From JBDSKH01 sp050245915 (GTDB lineage: Bacteria > Actinomycetota > Actinomycetes > Actinomycetales > Microbacteriaceae), in NCBI GenBank assembly GCA_050245915.1, contig JBFWWZ010000034.1:1-32847 (forward strand): a stretch of DNA of 32,847 bases, written 5' to 3'. The notes beneath the pieces are model-generated. The model searched no databases and had not been told where the DNA came from. It saw only the letters and a list, made by a program, of their open reading frames with translations. Each line of letters starts with the position of its first letter. Positions within the stretch are counted from its first letter, which is position 1. This document shows positions 13,894 through 22,001 of the stretch, piece by piece. The position numbers were made by a program, and so were the translations under genes.

Positions 13894-14833
13894 CCGGGAT
13901 CACGGCGATCACCACCGCGATCAGCGTGATCGCCGCGCCGAGCGCCCCGGTCACCGCGAATACGTGCCCGGGGATCGGCAGGATGAGGTCGTAGAGCACC
14001 GCCGCCGCCAGCTGCCCCGACAGGATCGCGAGTCCCAGCACCAGCACGCCGACGGTGCGCACCACCAGCACCTGGGTGCCGATGAAGAGCACCCCGACGA
14101 CCCCGCCCAGGTAGAGGAGCGGGTTCGACGGCAACACCGCCGGCCACGGCGCGAGCAGCAGATGGATCAGCAGGGCGATCGTCAGCAACGTCGTCCCGAC
14201 CAGGAAGTTGCCGAAGGTGGCGGCGAGCGCCGACCCGGTCACCGCGCGCACCTGCCCGTTGGCGGCCTGCTGGAACCCGACGCCGAGCCCGGCGAGGAAC
14301 GGGGCCACCAGCAGCCACCACGACACGTCGGCGCGCAACTGACCCGACACGGCGAGGATGACGCCCGCGACCGCCAGGGCGGCGCCGGCGACCCGAGTGA
14401 CGGTCAGGCGCTTCGGGCCCATCGTGCCGAAGCCGTGCCGGTCGATCAGCATCGAGCTGGTCATCTGGCCGGCCACGATGCCGATGGTGAAGAGCGCGAC
14501 GCCGATGACCCCGATCACGAGCGACTGCGTCAGCACGAAGAAGGCACCCGCCGCCCCGCCGATGAGGTACCACCACGGGATGCGGCGCTCGCGCACCGCC
14601 GACACCGCACGTCCCAGCCCGCGTCGCGCATCCCGCGACAGGGCGACCGCGATCGCCAGGATCACGAAGCCCGACCCGAAGGAGAGGAACGCCGCGACGA
14701 AGCCGTCGCCGAGGTCGGCGCCGAGCTGCCCGTTGATGCGGGACTGGGTCGCGACCCCGATGCCGCTCACGAATGCGGCCAGCGCCGCGAGGGCGACCCG
14801 CGTCGTGTGACGGGTGTCGACGTGGGCGGACAT
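13862..14833 (-). CDS. DMT-superfamily transporter, YdcZ (DUF606) duplicated type
   Basis: A 323-residue integral membrane protein with about ten predicted helices arranged as two DUF606 halves. The first repeat has SGIGVATQSRINGQLGADLG and SFGSGFVILAIAV. The second has AGLGVGFQQAANGQVRAVTG and FGNFLVGTTLLTIALL, clearly the same motif pair (Q-x-x-NGQ then FGxxxVG). YdcZ is usually a half-size protein, so this is a tandem fusion. Substrate unknown; members belong to the drug/metabolite transporter superfamily. ATG 14833 is preferred over a TTG at 14842. The 3' end overlaps the nitroreductase gene by 32 bp on the opposite strand. Confidence 0.88.
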   Translation of the reverse strand: MSAHVDTRHTTRVALAALAAFVSGIGVATQSRINGQLGADLGDGFVAAFLSFGSGFVILAIAVALSRDARRGLGRAVSAVRERRIPWWYLIGGAAGAFFVLTQSLVIGVIGVALFTIGIVAGQMTSSMLIDRHGFGTMGPKRLTVTRVAGAALAVAGVILAVSGQLRADVSWWLLVAPFLAGLGVGFQQAANGQVRAVTGSALAATFGNFLVGTTLLTIALLIHLLLAPWPAVLPSNPLLYLGGVVGVLFIGTQVLVVRTVGVLVLGLAILSGQLAAAVLYDLILPIPGHVFAVTGALGAAITLIAVVIAVIPVRAGSGSSSR

Positions 14834-14856
14834 CGAGGGCAACGCTATCGCGCCGG

Positions 14857-14862
14857 TAGACT
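14857..14862 (+). promoter_or_regulatory. Putative -10 box of tRNA-Thr
   Basis: TAGACT lies 11 bp before the mature tRNA 5' end, which fits a transcription start near 14869. No convincing -35 box is seen at the right distance. Confidence 0.4.
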
Positions 14863-14873
14863 CGGGACGTTTC

Positions 14874-14945
14874 GCCCTCTTAGCTCAGTGGTAGAGCACC
14901 GCTCTTGTAAAGCGAAGGTCGTCGGTTCAACCCCGACAGAGGGCT
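14874..14945 (+). tRNA. tRNA-Thr (anticodon UGU)
   Basis: A 72-nt cloverleaf. Acceptor GCCCTCT (14874-14880) pairs with AGAGGGC (14938-14944), with discriminator U at 14945. The D arm is AGCTCAGTGGTAGAGC. The anticodon loop CTTGTAA gives UGU (codon ACA). The T arm is GTCGG-TTCAACC-CCGAC. CCA is not encoded. All stems pair apart from the outermost anticodon-stem pair. Confidence 0.95.
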
Positions 14946-14958
14946 CGGTGCCTATTTG

Positions 14959-14983
14959 GCGCGCCGCCGCTCCTGCGGCGCGC
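14959..14983. terminator. GC hairpin after tRNA-Thr
   Basis: GCGCGCCGC (14959-14967), loop CGCTCCT, GCGGCGCGC (14975-14983) form a perfect 9-bp stem 14 bp past the tRNA and 26 bp from the stop of the convergent DsbA-like gene. No T tract; it may stop readthrough from either side or be a small palindromic repeat. Confidence 0.45.
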
Positions 14984-15008
14984 TGCCGCTCCGCGGTACG
15001 AGCGCGGG

Positions 15009-15962
15009 TCAGGGCGCGGGGGTGGGGGTCGGCGTCGCGGTGTCGGTCGGGCCGGGGGTCGGCGTCGGGTTCTCGGCGAACGCGTCACCGGCGGCCTGCA
15101 CGACGAACGCCGCCAGCTCCGCGGGGTCGAAATCGGAGGTCGGGATGAACTGCTGACCGTTCACCAGGATCACCAGCGGCGCATCGATCTTCGCCAGCGA
15201 CGACCCGGGGATCGGGCCGGCGAGCGCCCGCGCCGTGGCCGCCTTCACCCACGGCTTGAACCGGCCCTCGTCGATGCACCGGGTGATCTGGCCGAGCGCG
15301 GTCACGCCCGCGGCGGATGCCCGGTCGAGGATCTCGGCGTCGCTGAGACCCTCGGAGCCCTCCTCGGGCTGGTTCGTCAGCAGCGCGTCGTGGAAGTCGA
15401 AGTAGTGATTCGGCGACAGGTCGGCGACGCACGCGCCGGCCGCTGCAGCGCGAAGGGAGTACTGCGTGCCGCCGGATTTCGTGGTCAGCAGCGCCACCGG
15501 ATGCACCTCGAGGGTCGCGGCGCCGTTCTCCACCCAGCTGCGCAGCTGGCCGGAGTTGCCCTCCCAGAAGGCACCGCAGCTGGCGCAGAGGTAGTCGACG
15601 TAGAGCTGGATGTCGATCACGCCATCCGGGTTGGGCGCAGAGGCGACGGGGCTGGCACCCGGCTGCAGGCCCGGGGTCTGCACCGCCTCGAGATCCTGCC
15701 CGATCCGGATGCCGTCGCTCAGCATGTTCTGCGGCCCACGGGTCTCGGAGCGCGGCACGATCAGCACGAGCACCACGATGGCGACGATCAGCAGCACGCC
15801 GGCCGTGATCGAACCCTGCACGATGAGCCGGCGCCGCCTGTCCTGCTTCTTGTGCAGCTCCCGCAGCTCGCGAGCGCGTTCCCGCGCCGCTTCGCGCGCG
15901 CCGGCGCCGTCCGGTTCGAGTCCGGGCGGTGGCGCGTCGGCGCTGGGGTAGGCGTCGCTCAC
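15009..15962 (-). CDS. Membrane-anchored DsbA-like thioredoxin-fold protein
   Basis: 317 residues. A charged, Arg/Glu-rich cytoplasmic N-terminus (about 1-45), one transmembrane helix (46-69, LIVQGSITAGVLLIVAIVVL), then an extracytoplasmic thioredoxin fold of the DsbA/Thioredoxin_4 group. The active-site-type motif C126-A-S-C129 follows a strand (IDIQLYVDYLCASC), and PLVILVNGQQFIP supplies the strand and cis-Pro region. The tail is Pro/Thr-rich (NPTPTPGPTDT). It likely makes or reshuffles disulfides in secreted proteins; family members are common in actinobacteria. GTG start at 15962. TAAGTT (15976-15971, minus strand) ends 8 nt before it and could be a -10 box giving a leaderless mRNA, but no -35 is evident. 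Confidence 0.85.
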   Translation of the reverse strand: MSDAYPSADAPPPGLEPDGAGAREAARERARELRELHKKQDRRRRLIVQGSITAGVLLIVAIVVLVLIVPRSETRGPQNMLSDGIRIGQDLEAVQTPGLQPGASPVASAPNPDGVIDIQLYVDYLCASCGAFWEGNSGQLRSWVENGAATLEVHPVALLTTKSGGTQYSLRAAAAGACVADLSPNHYFDFHDALLTNQPEEGSEGLSDAEILDRASAAGVTALGQITRCIDEGRFKPWVKAATARALAGPIPGSSLAKIDAPLVILVNGQQFIPTSDFDPAELAAFVVQAAGDAFAENPTPTPGPTDTATPTPTPAP

Positions 15963-15983
15963 AGGGCGTCAACTTACCAGGCG

Positions 15984-16013
15984 TTGGTGCGATCGAGCCG
16001 CGAGGTGCATACT
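15984..16013 (+). promoter_or_regulatory. Promoter of the sugar-ABC ATPase gene, flanked by an inverted repeat
   Basis: TTGGTG (15984-15989), 18 nt, CATACT (16008-16013). A perfect 9-bp inverted repeat ATCGAGCCG (15992-16000) / CGGCTCGAT (16021-16029) embraces the -10 box and expected start, so it looks like an operator. Carbon-source regulators of LacI type bind such sites in related genes, but the site itself is not recognisable to me. Confidence 0.5.
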
Positions 16014-16044
16014 GGCCGAACGGCTCGATGACCCCGTCGAGTCA

Positions 16045-16083
16045 CTTCACAACGGATCGTCCGGCACGTACCTGCCGGTGAAG
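16045..16083 (+). promoter_or_regulatory. 5' UTR hairpin touching the Shine-Dalgarno
   Basis: CTTCAC (16045-16050) can pair with GTGAAG (16078-16083), and inside it CCGGCA (16061-16066) pairs with TGCCGG (16073-16078); the two pairings share base 16078. The outer arm covers the first half of the AAGGAG at 16081-16086, so folding could modulate translation of the ABC ATPase. Confidence 0.4.
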
Positions 16084-16096
16084 GAGTAGTACCGCT

Positions 16097-17200
<1,104 letters not shown>

Positions 17201-17212
17201 ACCCCCGACAGG

Positions 17213-17250
17213 AGGTGCCGCGTCCCACCCGGGCGCGGCACCTTCTTTCT
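17213..17250 (+). terminator. Rho-independent terminator after ugpC
   Basis: AGGTGCCGCG (17213-17222), an 11-nt loop, CGCGGCACCT (17234-17243), then TCTTTCT. Perfect 10-bp stem with a U-rich tail, 12 bp past the stop codon. It also separates ugpC from the convergent E2 gene. Confidence 0.88.
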
Positions 17251-17252
17251 GT

Positions 17253-18485
17253 CTAGAGCAGCGCCGAGACCGGATTCTCGATGCGCCGCACGAACGCGGC
17301 CATCCACTCGGCGGCGACGGCGCCGTCGATGACGCGGTGGTCCGCCGAGAGGGTCACCGACATGACGGTTCCGACGGCGAGCTGACCGTCGTCGACCACG
17401 GGCTGCTGCTTCGCCGCAGACACCGCCAGGATGCCGGACTGCGGCGGGTTCAGGATCGCGGAGAACTCGTCGACCCCGTACATCCCGAGATTGGACACCG
17501 AGAAGCTGCCGCCCTCGAGCTCGTCCTGGCGGAGCTTGCCGGCCCGCGCCCGCTCGGCGGCGTCCGCGACGGCGGCGGAGGCCTCGACGAGGCTCATGCG
17601 GTCGACGCCGCGGATCACCGGGGTCAGCAGCCCGCCCTCGACCGCCACCGCGACGGCGATGTCGGCTTCGCCGAACGACAGGATGTGGTCGCCGCCCCAG
17701 ATGGCGTTGGCCGCCGGCACGTCGATCAGCGCACCGGCGACGGCCTTCAGCACGAAGTCGTTGACCGACACCTTGCGGTCCGCCGCCTCGTTCACCTCGG
17801 CACGCAGCGCCAGCAGCCGGTCGACGCGGGTGTGCGCCGTGACGTAGAAGTGCGGGACCGTGGTCTTGCTCTCGGTGAGCCGCCGGGCGATCGCCTTGCG
17901 CATCGGGGTGAGCTTCACCTCGGTGGTCGAGCTCGTCGAGACCGTGGCCGACGCCGGCCGAGCGGGGGGATCGGCCGGCGCGGCCACCGATTCGAGGTCC
18001 CGGCGCACGATGCGCCCGTCGGGACCGGAGCCGGTGACGCGGCTCAGGTCGATCCCGCGTTCGCGGGCGAGGCGGCGCACGATCGGGCTCGCGAAGAGCC
18101 GGTCGCCACGGGGTTCCTCCGGGGCGGGCGCCACCACAACACCCGCCGCCGGAGAAGTCTGTGCGGTCTCGACACGCTCGACCACCGAAGCGGACGCCGC
18201 GACTCCCGCCTCGGCGAGCGCGGCATCCACTGCCTCGTCGCCCTCGCCCGCGGCCAGGATGACCGCGATCGGCGCGCCGACGGCGACGTTGTCGCCGGGT
18301 TCCACGAGCAGGCGGGCGACGGTGCCGCCGACCTCGGACTCGTACTCGACGACGGCCTTCTCGGTCTCGATCTCGGCCAGCGGCTGACCGGCAGCGATCT
18401 GCTCGCCCGGTTTCCGCATCCAGGACTGGATGGCGCCCTCGGTGACCCCGGCGAGGGCCGCGGGCATGCGGACGACGGTCGCCAT
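17253..18485 (-). CDS. 2-oxo-acid/acetoin dehydrogenase E2 (dihydrolipoamide acyltransferase)
   Basis: A 410-residue E2 core subunit. The lipoyl domain (1-75) has lipoylation site K43 in EIETEKAVVEYES. A long Ala/Val/Glu linker follows, then the peripheral-subunit-binding domain (about 128-165, SPIVRRLARERGIDLSRVTG). The catalytic acyltransferase domain (about 190-410) ends with DHRVIDGA (382-389; H383, D387). It transfers the acyl group from the E1-bound intermediate to CoA. ATG 18485 overlaps the E1 stop by one base, so the two are coupled. No E3 (lipoamide dehydrogenase) is adjacent; the housekeeping one probably serves. The acyl substrate is unknown; acetoin or a branched or short 2-oxo acid is possible. 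Confidence 0.92.
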   Translation of the reverse strand: MATVVRMPAALAGVTEGAIQSWMRKPGEQIAAGQPLAEIETEKAVVEYESEVGGTVARLLVEPGDNVAVGAPIAVILAAGEGDEAVDAALAEAGVAASASVVERVETAQTSPAAGVVVAPAPEEPRGDRLFASPIVRRLARERGIDLSRVTGSGPDGRIVRRDLESVAAPADPPARPASATVSTSSTTEVKLTPMRKAIARRLTESKTTVPHFYVTAHTRVDRLLALRAEVNEAADRKVSVNDFVLKAVAGALIDVPAANAIWGGDHILSFGEADIAVAVAVEGGLLTPVIRGVDRMSLVEASAAVADAAERARAGKLRQDELEGGSFSVSNLGMYGVDEFSAILNPPQSGILAVSAAKQQPVVDDGQLAVGTVMSVTLSADHRVIDGAVAAEWMAAFVRRIENPVSALL

Positions 18486-20701
18486 CAGCGCTGCCCCATG
18501 CCGCGCCGCACCAGCTCGAGGCCGGCGACGACCTCTTCGGTGCGGGCGATCGCCGCGCGCTCCAGCACCTTCGAGATCGACGGCGACGCCTCGCCGCCGG
18601 TGACCCGCTGGATCGGCTGGTCGAGCCAGTCGAAGAAGCGGCGCTGGATCTCGTCGGCGAGCCAGGCGCCGTAGGAGGTACCGCGGGCGCCCTGCTCGAC
18701 GATCAGCACCGCGTTGGTCTTGCGGATCGATTCGCCGATGGTGTCCCAGTCGATGGAGGCGCGGTCGAGCCAGCGCAGGTCGATCAGTTCGCCGTCGATG
18801 CCGGTCTGCTCGATCGCCTCGAGGCTGTGCTTCACCATCGAGAGGTAGGAGATGACGGTGACCTCCGACCCGGTGCGGCGCACGGCGGCGCGCCCCGGCG
18901 GCAGGATGTAGTCGAGGTCGCCATCGGGCACCCGGTCCGCGGTCTGGTACAGGTCGACGTGCTCGATCACCAGCACCGGATCCTGCAGCGCGAGCGCCGC
19001 ATTCATCAGCCCGACGTAGTCGGCGGCGGTCGACGGGGCGACGATCCGCCAGCCGGGCGCTGTCGCGAAGACGCCCGCCGGATCCATCAGGTGCTGCGAG
19101 CCGTAGCCCGAGCCCATCGCCACTTTGGTGCGCAGCACCAGCGGCATCGGGTTGTCGCCGCCGAACATGTGCCGCGCCTTGCCCACCTGGTTGAACACCT
19201 GGTCGGCGGCGACCCACATGAAGTCGGGATACATGAACTCGACGACAGGACGGTACCGGCCGTCGAGGGCGAGCCCGCCCCCGAGTCCGAAGAACGCGTT
19301 CTCGCTGATCGGGGTGCCGAGCACGCGCCCGTCGTCCGCGGTCTGGTCGCCGTACTTCTTCGCCAGGCCCTTGGTGGCGCCGTTGGTGCCGCCGTTGAGA
19401 CGGTGCACGTCCTCCCCCATGACGACGATGCGGGGGTCCTGCTCCATGCGGCGGTCCATGACGGCCGCCACGGCATCCACGAACTTGATGTCGGTCCAGC
19501 CGCCGTCGTGGCGCAGGGGGTCCGCGACGGTGAGGGCGTCGAGCTCGCTCGCGTCGCCGCGCACCCCGACATCGACGAAGCCGGGGTCGGGCCAGAGCGC
19601 GGGCCGGATGCGGCGCTTGCCCGCGTTGTCTGGGTCGGCTTCCAGCAGCTCGCCCACGGCGGCGGCCATGGCGGCCTGGGCGCGTTCGCGCAGGGCGGTC
19701 ACCGCCGCCTCGTCGATGAGGCCGAGTTTGATCATCTCGCGGGCGACCCGGTCGAGCGGGTCGCGGGCGCGCCACTCGGCCTCCTCCTCTTTGGAGCGGT
19801 AGCCGAAGGCGCTGCCGGGGTAGGGGCCGTTCTGGTGGAAGAAGCGGTAGACCTCCGCCTCGACGATCGCCGGCCCGCCGCCCGAGCGCATGTGGGCGAC
19901 CGCCTGCTCCATCGCGAGGTGCACCGCGAGCGGGTCCATGCCGTCGACCCGCCAGGCGGGGATCGAGAATCCCTGCCCGCGGATGGAGAACCGCGGATCG
20001 GCGGAGATCTCGTCGGCGCGGGTGGAGACCGCGTAGAGGTTGTTCTCGATGAAGAACGCGACCGGCAGCTTCCAGGTCGCGGCGAGGTTCATCGATTCGA
20101 GGATCGAGCCGATCTGGCTGGCGCCGTCGCCGAAGTAGTTGATGGTGATGTCGCTGTCGCCGCTGCCGAGGGCGGCGCGCTTCTGCGCCCAGGCGTTGCC
20201 GGCGGCCATCGGGGCGCCGCCGCCGACGATCGCGTTGGTGCCGAGCGCGCCCGCCTCGAACCACTGCAGGTGCATGGAGCCGCCGCGGCCACGGCAGTAG
20301 CCCTGGGCGAGCCCGAGGATCTCGGCGAGGGTGCGCTGCAGCACCGTCTGGATCTCGGGGCTGACGTCGGCGGCGGGGTCGATGGTGCCGCCGGACACGT
20401 GGGTGAGCGCCTTGGCGAGGAACTGGTGGTGTCCGCGGTGCGAGCCGTTGACGCCGTCGGTGGAGCGCAGGCCGACGATGGATCCGACAGCGCCGCCCTC
20501 CTGTCCGATGCTGGAGTGCGCGGGGCCGTGGACGAGGGTCTCGCCGGCGAGTTCGAGCACCGTCTCCTCGAACGCGCGGATGAGGTGCAGCTGCGCGAGC
20601 ATCGTTCCGAGCAGGGCGGGGTCGGCCGCCTTCCAGTCGGCGGCGGTGGTCGACAGCTCGACCCACTCGACACCCGTCTCCAAACGACGCTGTTTCGGCA
20701 T
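18485..20701 (-). CDS. Fused E1 alpha-beta thiamine-diphosphate dehydrogenase
   Basis: A 738-residue single-chain E1. The alpha part (about 25-370) shows GSHRGHHQFLAKALTHVSGG, GRGGSMHL and the ThDP-binding motif GDG (191-193) ... ENN (219-221). The beta part (about 405-738) starts FVDAVAAVMDRRMEQDPRIV and carries MGEDVHRLNGG, the ENAFFGLGGGLALDGRYRPV block and C-terminal LRWLDRASIDWDTI. Usually these are two genes, as in acetoin, branched-chain or pyruvate E1. The GRGGSMH and IVGGGAPMAAG blocks are most like the acetoin-dehydrogenase/E1-alpha class. ATG 20701 is preferred over an upstream TTG at 20731, since the promoter places the transcription start at this ATG. Upstream of and coupled to E2; divergent from the VOC-FadR-SSADH operon. 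Confidence 0.9.
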   Translation of the reverse strand: MPKQRRLETGVEWVELSTTAADWKAADPALLGTMLAQLHLIRAFEETVLELAGETLVHGPAHSSIGQEGGAVGSIVGLRSTDGVNGSHRGHHQFLAKALTHVSGGTIDPAADVSPEIQTVLQRTLAEILGLAQGYCRGRGGSMHLQWFEAGALGTNAIVGGGAPMAAGNAWAQKRAALGSGDSDITINYFGDGASQIGSILESMNLAATWKLPVAFFIENNLYAVSTRADEISADPRFSIRGQGFSIPAWRVDGMDPLAVHLAMEQAVAHMRSGGGPAIVEAEVYRFFHQNGPYPGSAFGYRSKEEEAEWRARDPLDRVAREMIKLGLIDEAAVTALRERAQAAMAAAVGELLEADPDNAGKRRIRPALWPDPGFVDVGVRGDASELDALTVADPLRHDGGWTDIKFVDAVAAVMDRRMEQDPRIVVMGEDVHRLNGGTNGATKGLAKKYGDQTADDGRVLGTPISENAFFGLGGGLALDGRYRPVVEFMYPDFMWVAADQVFNQVGKARHMFGGDNPMPLVLRTKVAMGSGYGSQHLMDPAGVFATAPGWRIVAPSTAADYVGLMNAALALQDPVLVIEHVDLYQTADRVPDGDLDYILPPGRAAVRRTGSEVTVISYLSMVKHSLEAIEQTGIDGELIDLRWLDRASIDWDTIGESIRKTNAVLIVEQGARGTSYGAWLADEIQRRFFDWLDQPIQRVTGGEASPSISKVLERAAIARTEEVVAGLELVRRGMGQR

Positions 20702-20707
20702 GGGGAG

Positions 20708-20736
20708 ACGGTACCCCAGGATTGAATCCAATTCAA
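20708..20736 (-). promoter_or_regulatory. E1-E2 promoter with operator palindrome on the -35 box
   Basis: Minus strand: TTGAAT (20736-20731), 17 nt, TACCGT (20713-20708); the expected start is at or next to the ATG at 20701, so the mRNA is probably leaderless. The -35 box is one half of the perfect palindrome TTGAAT-TGG-ATTCAA (20736-20722), a likely repressor site. The FadR-type gene in the divergent operon is the natural candidate. Confidence 0.6.
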
Positions 20737-20779
20737 GCCAGATCGGTCACCCGTGCTGGTAATCGGGCCTCGTATCCGG

Positions 20780-20795
20780 CAATATGTATCCAATG
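20780..20795. promoter_or_regulatory. TTGGATACATATTG motif at the VOC start
   Basis: On the minus strand ATTGGATACATATTG spans the two candidate start codons of the VOC gene. A near copy (TTGGATATATGTTT, 11 of 14 matching) is in the M24/XRE control region at 29169-29182. The TTGGAT core also occurs in the E1 palindrome. Candidate shared operator. Confidence 0.4.
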
Positions 20796-21323
20796 AGCGG
20801 GATACCGGGTCTGCGTGGCACCGACCACATCGGCATCACCGTGCCCGACCTCGACGCCGCCGAGCGCTGGCTCATCGACGTCATCGGCGCCGTGCACGTC
20901 TACACGCTCGGCGCCAAGCGCGACGACGACGGCGACTTCATGCAGACCCAGCTCGGGGTTCACCCGCGCACCGTGATCCGCGAGATCCGCTTCCTGCGAC
21001 TCGGCAACGGCACCAACATCGAGCTCTTCGACTACGACGCCGCCGACGGGCAGAACCCGCAGCCCCGCAACAGCGACATCGGCGGGTACCACCTGGCCCT
21101 CTACGTCGACGACCTGGATGCCGCCCTCGCCCACCTGCGCGCCCACGACGTCGAGATCATGGGCGAGCCCGTCGCGAGCGCCGGCGCCTCCGGGGGCCAG
21201 CGCTGGATCTACTTCCGCAGCCCCTGGGGCCTGCAGTTCGAGCTGGTCAGCTACCCCGGCGGCAAGGCGTACGAATCATCCAGTCCGGTCAAGCTCTGGC
21301 ACCCCGCCCACCCGTCAGAATGA
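20793..21323 (+). CDS. VOC (glyoxalase/dioxygenase fold) protein
   Basis: A metal-dependent VOC-superfamily enzyme of about 176 residues made of paired beta-alpha-beta modules. Candidate metal ligands are H in TDHIGITVPDLDAAERW, E in NIELFDYDA, H in GGYHLALYVDDLDAAL and E in LQFELVSYPGG. Family members act as glyoxalases, epimerases, extradiol dioxygenases or thiol transferases; the reaction here cannot be fixed. An ATG at 20784 would add three residues. Neither start has a clear Shine-Dalgarno. First gene of a four-gene operon; the stop overlaps the FadR-type gene start (ATGA), so it probably handles an intermediate of the same pathway. Confidence 0.88.
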   Translation: MSGIPGLRGTDHIGITVPDLDAAERWLIDVIGAVHVYTLGAKRDDDGDFMQTQLGVHPRTVIREIRFLRLGNGTNIELFDYDAADGQNPQPRNSDIGGYHLALYVDDLDAALAHLRAHDVEIMGEPVASAGASGGQRWIYFRSPWGLQFELVSYPGGKAYESSSPVKLWHPAHPSE

Positions 21324-21988
21324 AGACCATGAGCGTCGAACTGCTGACCCACGGTGCGGCAGGCGCTCGCATCGCGGCGGAGCTGCGCGAGGCGATCCTG
21401 ACCGGTGAATACGCGCCGGGCGACCGGGTGCGGCAGGAGGATCTCGCGGACCGCCACGGTGCGAGCCGCGTCCCCGTCCGCGAGGCGCTCCGGATGCTGG
21501 AGGCCGAAGGGCTCGTCACGCTGGTCGCCAACACCGGCGCCTGGGTCTCGACGGTCAGCCTCGCCGAGTGCGAGGAGATGTACCAGATCCGGGAGCGCAT
21601 CGAGCCGCTGCTGCTGCGCTACAACATCCCGCTGCTCACCGACGAGCAGATCGACGAGCTCGAGCACATGGCGCAGACCATGGAGTCCTCGGCCGACGTC
21701 GAGACCTTCCTCGCCCTCGACCGGGAGTTCCACCTCTCCTGCTACAGCGCTGCCGAGACGTCCGTGCTCGGCGACACCGTCCTGCGCCTGTGGAACCGGA
21801 CGCAGCACTACCGTCGCGCATACACGCGGCTGTTCCGCTCGGAAGGGGACCGCAGCGTCCACCACGAGCACCACCTGCTGGTCTCCGCCATCCGGCGGCG
21901 CGACCTGGATGAAGCCGAACGAGTGCTGGCGGGCCACATCCGGCGCACACGGCTCGAACTGGCACGTCATCCCGACGTCTTCGAATGA
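21320..21988 (+). CDS. GntR-family regulator, FadR/FCD subfamily
   Basis: A 222-residue ligand-responsive repressor or activator. The winged helix (about 12-75) has IAAELREAILTGEYAPGDRV and the recognition part RHGASRVPVREALRMLEAEG. The FCD all-helical effector domain (about 85-215) has D-x-x-FH in ALDREFHLSC, H in HHEHHLLVSAI and H in AGHIRRTR. These are the metal and carboxylate-binding residues of the subfamily, so the effector is probably a small organic acid. ATG 21320 overlaps the VOC stop; ATG 21329 is an alternative. Likely controls its own operon and the divergent E1-E2 genes. Confidence 0.92.
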   Translation: MKTMSVELLTHGAAGARIAAELREAILTGEYAPGDRVRQEDLADRHGASRVPVREALRMLEAEGLVTLVANTGAWVSTVSLAECEEMYQIRERIEPLLLRYNIPLLTDEQIDELEHMAQTMESSADVETFLALDREFHLSCYSAAETSVLGDTVLRLWNRTQHYRRAYTRLFRSEGDRSVHHEHHLLVSAIRRRDLDEAERVLAGHIRRTRLELARHPDVFE

Positions 21989-22001
21989 AAAGGAGCGACA
22001 C

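Noticed and set aside
14869..14948. Peptide LSSVVEHRSCKAKVVGSTPTEGS
   Set aside because: This is the well-known false translation of a tRNA gene.
14874..14983. Integration (att) site at tRNA-Thr
   Set aside because: No integrase, no duplicated tRNA 3' end and no foreign-looking DNA on either side.
17253..20666. 1137-codon minus-strand frame covering E2 and most of E1
   Set aside because: Only the part from 18485 down is real (E2). The upstream portion is Arg-rich out-of-frame sequence under the true E1 gene.
18827..20725. 632-codon plus-strand frame
   Set aside because: Antisense shadow of the E1 gene with no family signature.
20702..20792. TPP riboswitch for the ThDP-dependent E1
   Set aside because: No TPP-box-like sequence, and the promoter predicts a leaderless transcript.
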